Positions 25,384-35,186 are shown, numbered from the stretch's first letter. The stretch is DNA of 64,000 bases from Pigmentibacter ruber (GCF_009792895.1 NZ_WSSC01000001.1:248001-312000), one strand, 5' to 3'. Translations and numbers: made by a program. Notes: generated by a model from the sequence alone, not told the origin.

Positions 25384-26205
25384 ATGGAATTTGTTAGTTT
25401 AATAGATTATTTGAAGCAAGAAAATATATCACCAGAACATGAATTTAGTAAAAAATCCCTTTTTAGGATTACTAGATCAAAAGATATAAATATAGTAGCT
25501 AGTGCTTTAGAACAATTAAAAAGTCTAGATTTAAGCGCTTTTCCTGAAGCTAAGGTGCAAGTTATAGAAAGTTCATTTTTCAAATATTTACCCAATATTG
25601 TTGAACTTAATATAGATTACCAACCATTAACTAACCTGGACGATGTTTGTTTTTTATCTAAATTAAAAAAAATTTCAATGAAGGGTTTTAATTTAGTCAA
25701 TATCTCTTTTTTACCAACTTTTGTTAATTTAGAGGAAGTCATACTAGATGATAATAAAATTATAATTCTACATGGCTTAGAAAATTTAACTAATTTGAAA
25801 AAATTGTCATTGAAAAAGAATAAAATACGTAAAATTGATGAAATTTGTGAATTAAAAAACCTACAAGAACTTAATGTTTCTGAAAATGATATTAGTGACA
25901 TGAGTTGTTTAAAGAAATTAAGTCAATTAAAAAAATTATCCGCAAATAAAAATATGTTAGATAATATAGATTCATTTGAAAGTCTTAAAAATTTAACGCA
26001 ATTAGAATTAGCAGAGAATCAAATTTATTCTGTAGAACCTTTGCAATATTTATCAAATTTAACCAAATTGGATTTAAGAAAAAACAGAATTAAAAATATA
26101 AAATGTTTAAAAGATTTAAGAAGCTTATTTGAATTAAGTTTATCAGGGAATCCTTTATATGATGATGATTTAGAAATATTCCCTCGTTCTTTAAGGATTG
26201 ATTAA
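25384..26205 (+). CDS. Leucine-rich repeat protein
   Basis: The start is taken as ATG 25384, behind GGAGA; the frame is open upstream but overlaps the binding-protein gene. The 273-residue product has no signal peptide. From about residue 75 it consists of some 8 repeats of 22 residues of the SDS22/internalin type, with units such as LTNLKKLSLKKNKIRKIDEI and LSNLTKLDLRKNRIKNIKCL. Such proteins bind other proteins; bacterial members can be effectors or structural adaptors. It ends without a visible cap domain. Confidence 0.8.
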   Translation: MEFVSLIDYLKQENISPEHEFSKKSLFRITRSKDINIVASALEQLKSLDLSAFPEAKVQVIESSFFKYLPNIVELNIDYQPLTNLDDVCFLSKLKKISMKGFNLVNISFLPTFVNLEEVILDDNKIIILHGLENLTNLKKLSLKKNKIRKIDEICELKNLQELNVSENDISDMSCLKKLSQLKKLSANKNMLDNIDSFESLKNLTQLELAENQIYSVEPLQYLSNLTKLDLRKNRIKNIKCLKDLRSLFELSLSGNPLYDDDLEIFPRSLRID

Positions 26206-26232
26206 TATTTTAGAATTAATATTTGGATTTTT

Positions 26233-27423
26233 ATGACAAAAAGTATGCAAAATTCTCATAGACTTATTTTTGCTACTGTGCTGTTTTTAGTACCTATTTC
26301 TCAAGCTGCAATAGATATTTATTCTCCTTCATTACCAAATATAATGAAAAATTTGCAAACAACTGAAAGTAACGTTCAGTTGACTATATCATTATTTCTT
26401 GTTGCTTTAGGTCTTGGTCAATATTTATATGGTGCTATTTCAGATAATTTGGGTAGGAAAAAAACCCTTTTTATTGGTATGTTTATTTTTACTGTTGCTA
26501 GCTATTTTAGCTATAAAGCAGATAATATTTATGTTTTAATAATCAGTCGTTTTTTTCAAGGTCTTGGTTCTGCTTCTATTGCAGTGCTTTCAAAAGCAAT
26601 TTCTGTTGATTTATATGAAGGTGTTTCTTTGATGAAAGCCAGTGCCTGGATTGGCTTAATTTGGGGAGTTGCTCCAATTATAGCTCCTGTAATTGGTGGC
26701 TATCTAGATGCATTAGGTGGATGGCGACTTTGTTTTTTATTTTTAACTGTTTATGGCTTTATTGGTTGTATATTTATTCTTTTCTTTATAAAAGAAACCT
26801 TAAACAAGTATGAGCCTTTTTCAATAAATGGAATTCTAAGAAATTCAATTATTATTTTACGGAATAAAGATTTTCTTGGCAGTACATTAATAGTTTCTGC
26901 TACCAATTTAGGGCTTTTTGTCTTTACCCTAATGGCTCCTTTTTTTATTCAAGTCATTGCCAAGAAGTCTCAAATATATTTTTCATATTTGGCTCTTGTT
27001 GTAGGTGTTATCTATATATTAGGAGCTTATGTAAGTAACTTTGCTGTGAAGTATTTCGAAGGTGATAAAGTAATTAAACTTGTTTCTAAAGTATTATTAT
27101 TTTTTGGAATATTTGTTTTAATTTTTTCTGTTTTGTATCCTTTCTCTATTATTCTACTTATGCTTATTTCAAGTTTATTTGCATTTTCATCAGGATTTCT
27201 ATATCCTTTCTTAGTGAGTAGAATGTTTGCTCCGTTTGAAAATAAAGCTGGTATAGTAAGTGCAAATTATGGAATCATATCTTATGCTTTTTCTGGATTA
27301 GTAACTATTTTATTAAGTTATATAAAAGTAAAATCAGTCTTAGAAATATCCATAGCTTATTTTATTGTTTCTTTAATCACTTTTTTATCGTCAGTATTTA
27401 TGTTTAAAATAAAAATTAAGTAG
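26233..27423 (+). CDS. MFS transporter, Bcr/CflA-type (DHA1) drug exporter
   Basis: The 396-residue inner-membrane protein shows 12 hydrophobic segments. It has the DHA1 signature at TM1 (AAIDIYSPSLPNI), motif A as GAISDNLGRKKTLF between TM2 and TM3, and ISRFFQGLGSASIAVLSKA in TM4. WGVAPIIAPVIGGYL resembles the antiporter motif C. This is the Bcr/CflA group that expels bicyclomycin, chloramphenicol or similar compounds by proton antiport. The phosphodiester glycosidase-like gene starts 9 bases after it. Confidence 0.88.
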   Translation: MTKSMQNSHRLIFATVLFLVPISQAAIDIYSPSLPNIMKNLQTTESNVQLTISLFLVALGLGQYLYGAISDNLGRKKTLFIGMFIFTVASYFSYKADNIYVLIISRFFQGLGSASIAVLSKAISVDLYEGVSLMKASAWIGLIWGVAPIIAPVIGGYLDALGGWRLCFLFLTVYGFIGCIFILFFIKETLNKYEPFSINGILRNSIIILRNKDFLGSTLIVSATNLGLFVFTLMAPFFIQVIAKKSQIYFSYLALVVGVIYILGAYVSNFAVKYFEGDKVIKLVSKVLLFFGIFVLIFSVLYPFSIILLMLISSLFAFSSGFLYPFLVSRMFAPFENKAGIVSANYGIISYAFSGLVTILLSYIKVKSVLEISIAYFIVSLITFLSSVFMFKIKIK

Positions 27424-27432
27424 TGTTAGGTT

Positions 27433-28635
27433 ATGATGAAAAAAAATTATTACTTACTGATTCTAATTTCTTTCCTGCAAAGTTGCAATACTATAAATAG
27501 AAATTCTGAAATTTTTCTTGAAAAAATAAATACGCAAAATTATAATGGCTTAATTATTACACAAGAAAAAATTATTGGACAAAATTCTGCACAAATTTTT
27601 TCGGCAGAATTACCGCAAAAAAAATTTAATTTAGAACTTGTAAAACCATTTAATTCTATTGATTCAAGCTATAGAGTGTCAAATTGGGCAAAAGAAAAAT
27701 CAGCAATATTAGCAATCAATGCTGGTTTTTTTTCTATTTATGAAAAGGCAAAAGGAATACAATTGCCAAGTTATAACATGAATACCTGTTATCCAAATAT
27801 TTATGATCCTTATAATGCCTTTCCTGCAAGAAATTTAAAAATAAATAAGAATTGGTTTGGTACATATCCTAATGAAAATGGAGTAGTTGCTTGGTCTAAA
27901 AATCAAGATTTTTTTTATATTGATAAAATCAAAAACTTAAATTATATAAAACTATTGGGTAATAATATTTTATTTAATAATTTTAATAGATATCCATTAA
28001 ATTCCAATATAACAGTTTTCACAGATATTTGGAAAAATCCTGTTCCTATTTATAAATCAGGAATGTTACTTTATAGCGATAATAGTAAAATTATTAAAAT
28101 AGAAAAAATATCTGCTAAAGGTATAGGTATTAAAATTCCTAAAAATGGTTTTGTTGTTTATCTTTCTGATGCAGTTAAATTACCTCCTATAAAAGTTGGT
28201 GATGCTTTAGAGCTGGAAATAAAAACCTTTTCTTCTGCAAAGATAGAAGATAAATTAGAAAAAATGGACTATATTGTGAGTGGAAATCCAATATTAATTC
28301 AAGCTGGAAAAATTCAAGATGATTATCCAAGAACAAAATTTTATCTAAATTCCTATGCCCGAACGGCAATTTGTCAATTAAAGAACAATAATATATTGTT
28401 ATTGGTTGTTTCTGGAAATGATGAGCTACTTGGAAAATCCTTTGGGTTAAGTATACCTGAATTAACTTCAGTTATGCTGCAAAAAGGTTGTAATAATGCA
28501 ATAAATCTTGATGGAGGGCATTCATCAGTTTTTTATTTTAATGGAAAAGTATTAAATAGAAATTATCCTCAAGATGAAAATGATTGTTTTAAAATTCATG
28601 AGCGTTCTGTTTCTGATCTTATTTTAGTATATTAA
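27433..28635 (+). CDS. Lipoprotein with phosphodiester glycosidase (NAGPA/DUF2233) domain
   Basis: The 400-residue product has a lipoprotein signal (lipobox LQSC). Its body matches the NAGPA fold: AINAGFFSIYEKA with the conserved N-A-G-F-F, and a C-terminal NLDGGHSSVFYFNG with the catalytic-site D-G-G-x-S. Animal NAGPA removes covering GlcNAc from mannose-6-phosphate; bacterial members act on phosphodiester-linked sugars in envelope polymers. It is probably co-transcribed with the MFS pump and converges with the frameshifted binding-protein gene. Confidence 0.82.
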   Translation: MMKKNYYLLILISFLQSCNTINRNSEIFLEKINTQNYNGLIITQEKIIGQNSAQIFSAELPQKKFNLELVKPFNSIDSSYRVSNWAKEKSAILAINAGFFSIYEKAKGIQLPSYNMNTCYPNIYDPYNAFPARNLKINKNWFGTYPNENGVVAWSKNQDFFYIDKIKNLNYIKLLGNNILFNNFNRYPLNSNITVFTDIWKNPVPIYKSGMLLYSDNSKIIKIEKISAKGIGIKIPKNGFVVYLSDAVKLPPIKVGDALELEIKTFSSAKIEDKLEKMDYIVSGNPILIQAGKIQDDYPRTKFYLNSYARTAICQLKNNNILLLVVSGNDELLGKSFGLSIPELTSVMLQKGCNNAINLDGGHSSVFYFNGKVLNRNYPQDENDCFKIHERSVSDLILVY

Positions 28636-28639
28636 ATTA

Positions 28640-29385
28640 TCAATCTAAATCAGGGTTATATATTTTTTTCAAAGCACTTCTTATTTTTTCAATTGAATTA
28701 TCTTCTACATTTAAATTAAAGGCGATATATCTATTTGGGTCTGCTTCTTTTACTTCATATGCCTTTTCTAATTGATTTTCATTGATATTAAATTCTTGAA
28801 GTTGAGACTTTAAAACAAATTCATTTGCTATAATTAAGTCTTCTCTTTTTCCTATTAGTTTTTTAAAGTTTACTTCTTGCGAGGCTGATAATTCTAAGTT
28901 AGAAAATTTTAGATTTTCTAACATTTTATGTTTTATATCATCTCTAATCACACCAATAGAATATTTTTTTGCATCTTCTAATGTTTTTATATTGATATCA
29001 CTTCTTTCTTTTAGTTTAAAAAGAAAGGTTTTTGCTTTGTACAAAATGCAACAAAATTTAAATAATTTTTCTCTTTCAGGGGTTTTGGCAATGGGATATA
29101 TCATAGTTCCATTTTCTTTTTGTGCAATAATGTAGGCTCTTGACCAAGGAAGTAATTCTATTTCAGCTTTAATTTTTAGGTTTTTTCTTAATTTGTTGAT
29201 TCTATCTGCTAAAATTCCTTCAATTCTTCCATCCTTTCCTATAAAGGTTAAGAAGGGTAATGTTTCAGTAACAATTTTAAAATCATGAATTTCTTCAGAG
29301 AAACATCTATTATTAAAAATAAAATTTATTATAGAGAATAATAATGTTAGTAATATAATTTTTTTTTTACTTTAAAAAATAGCAT
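28640..29385 (-). pseudogene. Polar solute-binding protein (SBP family 3-like), frameshifted in an A10 tract
   Basis: ATG 29385, with GAGG upstream, opens MLFFKVKKK and then stops after a run of ten A (29359-29368 on the plus strand as T). The rest of the protein is intact in another frame from directly after the run: a hydrophobic signal segment (KKKIILLTLLFSIINF), then EEIHDFKIVTETLPF, GRIEGILADRINKL, LPWSRAYIIAQ and the remainder to 28640. One more A (or two fewer) would restore a full protein of about 248 residues. This may be a pseudogene, phase variation, slippage-dependent expression or a sequencing error. Confidence 0.72.
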
Positions 29386-29574
29386 TCTTGTTACCTCAAA
29401 AATTCTGAGCAGGTTATTTTATACAAAAAAAAATAAAATTTTAAAAAACTTAATTTATTATATTATTTTAGAATTTTAAGTAGTTGGAGTCAATAAATAC
29501 AAACTTTGAACGTGTTTAAGAAATGACATAATTTTATATTAAAAATAAAAAATATTTTAGCAAAAGGAAAATAT

Positions 29575-29979
29575 TTAATTAATAGCAGCAACACAATCTA
29601 TTTCAATTAAATATTCTGGTTGAGCTAGCGCTTGAACACCCAACCATGTGGACGCGGGTTGATTTTCAGGTCCAAATGTATCTATCAACAACTTACTTAT
29701 TAAATTTGCATCTTTTCCTGGCTGGAAATTGGGAATATAAAGTCTTAGCATTTGAATATTTTCCGCTGTGGCATTCACTGAATGCAAGGCGTGAAAAATA
29801 TTTTGCATTACTTGCTTAAATTGACCTTCTAATGTTTGTGCTAAACATTGACCTTCAGAATTCCATGCAACTTTTCCAGAGATATGAACAAGTTTATTTT
29901 TTTCAGCAACAACAACTTGAGAAAATCCCCAAGGTTGACTAGCAAACAATTCTTTTGGTTGAAAACATTTTCTGGACAT
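29575..29979 (-). CDS. RidA/YjgF-family protein
   Basis: The 134-residue trimer-forming protein belongs to the RidA superfamily, which deaminates reactive enamine/imine intermediates released by PLP enzymes. It has GFSQVVVAEKNKLVHISGKVAW, a middle QVMQNIFHALHSV helix and the C-terminal QPEYLIEIDCVAAI strand. The arginine that defines the deaminase subgroup (in the usual R-x-x-v-x-V region) is replaced by LIEIDCV, so this may be one of the non-RidA Rid subfamilies. The ATG at 29979 is followed by MSRKCFQPKE. It stands alone upstream of the frameshifted gene. Confidence 0.82.
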   Translation of the reverse strand: MSRKCFQPKELFASQPWGFSQVVVAEKNKLVHISGKVAWNSEGQCLAQTLEGQFKQVMQNIFHALHSVNATAENIQMLRLYIPNFQPGKDANLISKLLIDTFGPENQPASTWLGVQALAQPEYLIEIDCVAAIN

Positions 29980-30019
29980 AATGTATCCTGATCAGAACAA
30001 ATAAAAATTTATTAAATAA

Positions 30020-31555
30020 TTAAATTAAATGACCTTCTAGGGCAGTTATATTGGCATTTGTTATTTTAACTTGTACAAGTTTTCCAACAATATTTCTTGG
30101 GGAATGAATTTTTACCAACCGACCTTCATAAGTTCTTCCATACCAAGAATGCTCATCTTTTCTATTTTTATATAATACCAATACTTCTCTAACACGATTT
30201 ATTTCTGCTTGATTTTGTCTCTCTGTTTCTTTGCGTTGCAAATCTAATAATTTTTGGAGTCTTTTATCTTTAACATCTTCAGGAACTTGTTCTTTGAATC
30301 GAGTAGCAGGTGTTCCCTTGCGAATAGAATATTTAAAAGCAAAAATAAAAGCAAATTGCATTTCTTGAACAAGACTTAAGGTATCTTCAAAATCTTGTTC
30401 TGTTTCACCGGGAAAACCAACAATAATATCAGTGCTAAAAGCAATTTCTGGGCGCACATCTCGAATCCATTTAACTCTTTCAAAATATTCTGCACGAGTA
30501 TATTGGCGATTCATTCTATCTAAAATTCTATCACTTCCTGATTGGACTGCTAGATGGAATGAGTTTGTTACTTTAGGTAATTCGGCAAAAGCTTTAGCTA
30601 GTTGTGGTGTGAAATCATGCGGATTAGAAGTAGTGAAGCGAATGCGTTCCACACCTGGAACAGCGCTTACTGTATAAAGTAGATCGGCAAAAGGTAATTT
30701 TCCATTTGATGAATGAATATCCTTTGCTCCTATTAAGTCTAATCCATATGAATTAACATTTTGACCCAATAAAATAATTTCTTTTACACCTTTATCAACT
30801 AAATAATTTACCTCATCAATAATTTCTTTTTCAGGCCTACTTTTTTCTCTGCCTCTGGTATAAGGAACAACACAGAAAGTACAAAAGTTATTACAACCTT
30901 TAATAATGTTAACATATCTAGTTACTTCATTTTTGTTTTCATCATAATAAGGAGGAACAACATCAATAGGGATAGAATAGCCTTCTTCTTTGTTATCAAA
31001 TTTAGTTAAAATAAAAGGAATTTCCTTTGTTTTATGAAAGACTTCTTTTTCTTTTTTTTCTTTCTCTGATTTTTCAATAACCTTTTCAAGAAGATTAGGA
31101 AGATCTTCAATTTGATCTGGACCAAAAATCATATCAATATAAGGTACTTCTTTAGCTAGCGCATCTGACTCTGCTTGGGCAACACAACCTGAAACTGCAA
31201 TAATTAAATTTGGATTTGTTTCTTTAAGAGGTTTAATTTCTCCAAGTCGGCTAACAACCTTGTGTCTTGCTTTTTCACGAATATGGCATGTATTAAGTAG
31301 GACAAAATCAGCTTCCTCAACAGCTTCGGTAGGACGATAATTGAGTCTTCCTAGTAAACCTAACATTCTTTCTGAGTCTGCAACATTCATTTGGCAGCCC
31401 CATGTTTGAATATAAACTTTTTTTAAAAATGCCTCATTTTTTTCACCAACATTTGGATATTCTACCTGTGGTTTAGGCATATATTTAGCAAATAAAGCTT
31501 CCGGAGTTATAGGTGTAGAGGAGTTTAATAAAAATTTATTTTTCAAGCCAAACAT
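30020..31555 (-). CDS. miaB: tRNA-2-methylthio-N6-dimethylallyladenosine synthase
   Basis: MiaB is a radical SAM enzyme that adds the methylthio group to i6A37 in tRNAs. The 511-residue protein has the N-terminal UPF0004 domain with three cluster cysteines (TWGCQMN, NTCHIREKA, VSGCVAQ) and the radical SAM CNNFCTFC motif. VPYTRGREKSRP, VQSGSDRILDRMNR and a C-terminal TRAM domain (YGRTYEGRLVKIHSP) follow. A Lys/Glu-rich insertion lies around residues 165-180. It is directly downstream of ffh on the same strand. Confidence 0.95.
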   Translation of the reverse strand: MFGLKNKFLLNSSTPITPEALFAKYMPKPQVEYPNVGEKNEAFLKKVYIQTWGCQMNVADSERMLGLLGRLNYRPTEAVEEADFVLLNTCHIREKARHKVVSRLGEIKPLKETNPNLIIAVSGCVAQAESDALAKEVPYIDMIFGPDQIEDLPNLLEKVIEKSEKEKKEKEVFHKTKEIPFILTKFDNKEEGYSIPIDVVPPYYDENKNEVTRYVNIIKGCNNFCTFCVVPYTRGREKSRPEKEIIDEVNYLVDKGVKEIILLGQNVNSYGLDLIGAKDIHSSNGKLPFADLLYTVSAVPGVERIRFTTSNPHDFTPQLAKAFAELPKVTNSFHLAVQSGSDRILDRMNRQYTRAEYFERVKWIRDVRPEIAFSTDIIVGFPGETEQDFEDTLSLVQEMQFAFIFAFKYSIRKGTPATRFKEQVPEDVKDKRLQKLLDLQRKETERQNQAEINRVREVLVLYKNRKDEHSWYGRTYEGRLVKIHSPRNIVGKLVQVKITNANITALEGHLI

Positions 31556-31586
31556 GGTTCTATTCCTATCTTTTAATACAATATGA

Positions 31587-33200
31587 TTAACGTTTTTTCT
31601 GTTTCTTTAATTTTTCTTCTTTTTTTCTTTTTTTCATTCTATTTAATTCTGCTAGGTCAGCAGAACTGAGTCCTCCACCACCCGTTTGAGGCATTCCTCC
31701 ACCTCCAAATAGGCTATTGAGTCCTCCCATTCCTGCACCGCCCATAGCCCCTAAGCCTCCGCCACCAGCGCCGCCCATCATTTTAGCCATTTTAGCCATT
31801 TTTGCCATTTGATTGATTTGACCAAGCCCTGGAATTTTAGATAGCATTCCACCACCACCTAAGCCGCCAAAACCGCTAAACATTTGCATCATTTGGCGCA
31901 TTTGCATGAACTGATCCACAAGATCTTTTACGTCTTTTTCAGTATGAGCCGAACCTTTTGCAATTCTGGCTATCCGACTACGTGCAGTTTGTGATTTTTG
32001 AATAATTAATAAGTCTGGATTTTCTCTTTCCTTAGCAGTCATGGATTGGACTATTGCCCCTTTGCGAACGATATCTCTATCATTTACCTTATCCATATCT
32101 TTATCTGATATTTGGGAAGCGATTGGAGTTTTTGCTAAAACATCTTTAATTGGCCCCATTTTGCCAATCGTTCCTATCATTTCTAAAAAATCATTAAAAT
32201 CAAAATGGCCTTCCATTAAACGATTCGCGCTTTTTTCGGCTTTTTCCATATCTAAAACTTTTGTGAAGTCGTCCATCAACCCAACAACATCACCCATCCC
32301 TAATATGCGTCCTGCCATTCCTTCTGGTCTGAACTCTTCAAGTTTATCAAGAGTTTCCCCAGTACCAACAAATAAAATATTTTTCCCAGTGACTTTTTTT
32401 ACAGATAGCGCAGCACCTCCACGCGTATCTCCATCCAGTTTAGTTAAGATGACTCCAGACAATTGCAAGCGTAAATCAAATGCAGAAGCTGTTCTTACAG
32501 CATCTTGTCCAATCATGGAATCAATGACAAGCAAGATATTTTGTGGATTAACAGCAGATTTTATATTTTCAAGTTCACTCATTAAATTGTTATCAATTGC
32601 TAGACGACCTGCTGTATCGATAATGACTAAATCGAGCCATTCATTTCTTGCATGTTCAATACCCTTTTGTGCGATTTCTACAGCATTGCTAGATTCTAAA
32701 GTAAATACTGGAATATTAATTTTTTCCCCAAGTATTTTTAATTGATCTCTTGCAGCAGGGCGATAAACATCGGCAGCTACGAGTAGGGGACGCATTTTAT
32801 GTTTTTCAGCTAAAAGTTTTGCTAGTTTAGCAGCATGTGTTGTTTTACCAGCCCCTTGTAATCCCACCAACAAAATTACTGTAGGACCTTTTGTATTTTT
32901 TATTATGTCAGTTTGATTTCCACCTAAAAAATCCACGAGTTCATCGTGGCATGTTTTTATAAAATGATCACCAGCTGATACTTTTTGGCCTGATTTTGTT
33001 TTTACTGAAACAACTTCATCTAAAGCTTTTTGACGAATATTTTCAATGAATTCTTTTGTAACTTTGAGGTCAACGTCCGCATCGAGCAAGGATCTTTTGA
33101 CTGCGTCCAGAGCAGGAGCAATGTTTTCGTCTGTAAGCCTTGCTTGTCCTTTTAATTTGAGACTTGCATCTTTAAAACCTTGGGTGACTAAGTCAAACAT
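31587..33200 (-). CDS. ffh: Signal recognition particle protein Ffh
   Basis: Ffh binds 4.5S RNA and signal sequences on nascent chains and targets them to FtsY. I choose ATG 33200 (MFDLVTQGF), behind AAAGG, because it gives the canonical N-terminus; the longer frame to 33356 is noise. The 537-residue product has the NG domain (LVGLQGAGKTTHAAK, DTAGRLAIDN, TKLDGDTRGG) and a Met-rich M domain (MQMRQMMQMF, RIAKGSAH). It ends in an unusually long Gly/Met-rich tail (GGGG repeats around 460-515) and a basic end. Most Ffh proteins have about 450 residues. Confidence 0.95.
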   Translation of the reverse strand: MFDLVTQGFKDASLKLKGQARLTDENIAPALDAVKRSLLDADVDLKVTKEFIENIRQKALDEVVSVKTKSGQKVSAGDHFIKTCHDELVDFLGGNQTDIIKNTKGPTVILLVGLQGAGKTTHAAKLAKLLAEKHKMRPLLVAADVYRPAARDQLKILGEKINIPVFTLESSNAVEIAQKGIEHARNEWLDLVIIDTAGRLAIDNNLMSELENIKSAVNPQNILLVIDSMIGQDAVRTASAFDLRLQLSGVILTKLDGDTRGGAALSVKKVTGKNILFVGTGETLDKLEEFRPEGMAGRILGMGDVVGLMDDFTKVLDMEKAEKSANRLMEGHFDFNDFLEMIGTIGKMGPIKDVLAKTPIASQISDKDMDKVNDRDIVRKGAIVQSMTAKERENPDLLIIQKSQTARSRIARIAKGSAHTEKDVKDLVDQFMQMRQMMQMFSGFGGLGGGGMLSKIPGLGQINQMAKMAKMAKMMGGAGGGGLGAMGGAGMGGLNSLFGGGGMPQTGGGGLSSADLAELNRMKKRKKEEKLKKQKKR

Positions 33201-33398
33201 GTTGTAACCTTTCCACAAAAAATCAACCTTAAACGAGTCTGTATAACTCTCAAATATATGAATGGTCAATGTAAAACATATATTCTGCAGGAGCTCTTTT
33301 GGGAGTAAGACTTCTAAATTTAGTAGTAGAGACATGTTAAAGAGTTTGCTATTCAAGAGCAGTGCTGTAAATTTAAAGCATTTTCAAGGAAAGGAACT

Positions 33399-34340
33399 AT
33401 GATGGATAAAATTTTTATGTTTCCCGGACAAGGAAGCCAAATAGTTGGGATGGCAAAAGATATTTATCAAGAATTTAAAGAGGTTAAACTGGTATTCCAA
33501 GAAGCTTCAGATACTCTTGGGTTCAGCATGGAAAAACTTTGCTTTGAAGATTCAGAAAATAAATTAAATTTAACTGAATTTACTCAACCAGCCATATTAA
33601 CTGTAAGTACTAGTGTGTTAAAAGCTTTAAAAGAAAGAGTGGAATTAAAACCTGCTATAGTTGCTGGCCACAGTTTGGGAGAATATTCTGCGTTGGTAAG
33701 TATTGGTGCAATTTCTTTTTCAGATGCACTGAAGTCCGTTCATTTTAGAGGGCAGGCTATGCAACGCGCTGTTCCAGTTGGAGTTGGAGCTATGGCTGCT
33801 TACCTTGGAAATAATGGAATCGAAGTTGAAGCTTTGTGTAAAGAACTTTCCAAACCAGAACATATTGTTGAAGTGGTTAATTTTAATTCACCAGGTCAAT
33901 TAGTGTTAAGTGGGCATAAAACAGGTGTAGAAAAAGCTTGCGAAGTAATAGCAGAGAAAAAATTGGGTAAAGCAAAAGCTTTGCCAGTTAGCGCTCCTTT
34001 TCACTCTTCTCTTATGCAGCCAGCTGCTGAAGAAATGCGAATATTTTTACAAAATATTCAACTAAATTTATTTAACACTGAAATTGTTGCAAATGTTGAT
34101 GCTAAACTGCATTCTGCAAGTTCATATTCTAAAGATATTTTAGTAAAACAAATTGCACATCCTGTTCTGTGGACTCAATCCTTAAATGCTATAAATTTTA
34201 AATATCCAGAAGCTTATTGGATAGAGATTGGTCCAGGTAAAGTTCTTCAAGGTTTAGCTAAAAAAACTTTGGACACATCCCATTGTTTTGGAACAAGTGA
34301 TTTAGATTCACTTTTAAGTTTAATACAAAATCTATCTTAA
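33399..34340 (+). CDS. fabD: Malonyl-CoA:ACP transacylase
   Basis: FabD loads malonyl groups on acyl carrier protein for fatty acid synthesis. The 313-residue enzyme has FMFPGQGSQIVGMA, the nucleophile elbow GHSLGEYSALV (Ser), the conserved Arg in HFRGQAMQ, and PVSAPFHSSLM with the catalytic His. A GGAA site precedes tandem ATGs at 33399/33402. It is divergent from ffh and followed 21 bases later by map. The other fab genes are not here. Confidence 0.94.
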   Translation: MMDKIFMFPGQGSQIVGMAKDIYQEFKEVKLVFQEASDTLGFSMEKLCFEDSENKLNLTEFTQPAILTVSTSVLKALKERVELKPAIVAGHSLGEYSALVSIGAISFSDALKSVHFRGQAMQRAVPVGVGAMAAYLGNNGIEVEALCKELSKPEHIVEVVNFNSPGQLVLSGHKTGVEKACEVIAEKKLGKAKALPVSAPFHSSLMQPAAEEMRIFLQNIQLNLFNTEIVANVDAKLHSASSYSKDILVKQIAHPVLWTQSLNAINFKYPEAYWIEIGPGKVLQGLAKKTLDTSHCFGTSDLDSLLSLIQNLS

Positions 34341-34361
34341 TTTATTTGGAGAAGCTATTCA

Positions 34362-35186
34362 GTGCCTAAGTTAAAATCTCAAGATGACATTCTAAAAATG
34401 CGTGCTGCTGGAAGACTGGCGGCGCAAACCTTACGCTATGCAGGTGAACTTGTTAAACCTGGGATTAGTACTGAAGCCATTAATCAGGCTGTTCACAATT
34501 TTATTGTTGAAAACGGAGCATACCCTAGTCCTTTAAATTATAAGGGTTATCCAAAATCAGTCTGTACCAGTATTAATGATGTTATTTGTCATGGAATACC
34601 AAGTGAAAAAGAAATATTGCAAGAAGGTGATATTGTAAATATTGATGTTACTGTTACTTTAGATGGTTATTTTGGTGATTGTTCAAGAACTTTTTATGTA
34701 GGTGAACATATTTCAGCTGAGCGAATTAAAGTAACAGAAGTGGCTGAAGAAAGTTTAGTACGAGGTATAATTGCTGCTAAACATGGAAATAGATTAGGCG
34801 ATGTTGGTAGTGCAATCCAAAATTTTGCAGAAAAAGAAGGTTGTAGCGTTGTACGTGATTTTGTTGGTCATGGCATAGGCAAAGTTTTTCATGAACCTGA
34901 TTTACAAGTCCCACATTATGGAAAGGCTGGAACTGGTTTGAAAATTGTCCGTGGTATGATTTTCACAATAGAACCAATGATAAATGCAGGTGATTGGCGA
35001 ATGAAAATGTTAAAGGATGGTTGGACTGCAAAAACATTAGACGGCAAAGCATCGGCGCAGTTTGAACATACTATTGCTATTGTTGGTGATGGAGTTGAAA
35101 TACTCACAGCCTTAGAAGATGATCCTATAGCAATCAAAGTAAAAAAAATGGGTGGAAATGTTTTGTGGCCTGAATTAAAGGTCTAG
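34362..35186 (+). CDS. map: Methionine aminopeptidase, type I
   Basis: Map removes the initiator Met from nascent proteins. The 274-residue enzyme begins at GTG 34362 with a GGAG site. The five metal ligands sit in NIDVTVTLDGYFGDCSRTF (two Asp), GHGIGKVFHEPD (His), FTIEPMIN (Glu) and QFEHTIAI (Glu). The family motif VCTSINDVICHG is also present. It is downstream of fabD and 4 bases before the RibD-C-like gene, so all three are likely co-transcribed. Confidence 0.94.
   Translation: MPKLKSQDDILKMRAAGRLAAQTLRYAGELVKPGISTEAINQAVHNFIVENGAYPSPLNYKGYPKSVCTSINDVICHGIPSEKEILQEGDIVNIDVTVTLDGYFGDCSRTFYVGEHISAERIKVTEVAEESLVRGIIAAKHGNRLGDVGSAIQNFAEKEGCSVVRDFVGHGIGKVFHEPDLQVPHYGKAGTGLKIVRGMIFTIEPMINAGDWRMKMLKDGWTAKTLDGKASAQFEHTIAIVGDGVEILTALEDDPIAIKVKKMGGNVLWPELKV

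Noticed and set aside
32041-32745. 234-codon plus-strand open frame
   Set aside because: Antisense to the Ffh NG domain; Ser/Pro-rich nonsense typical of a shadow frame.
33201-33356. 52-codon N-terminal extension of Ffh
   Set aside because: It has no family similarity, and a good ribosome site sits at the canonical start, 33200.
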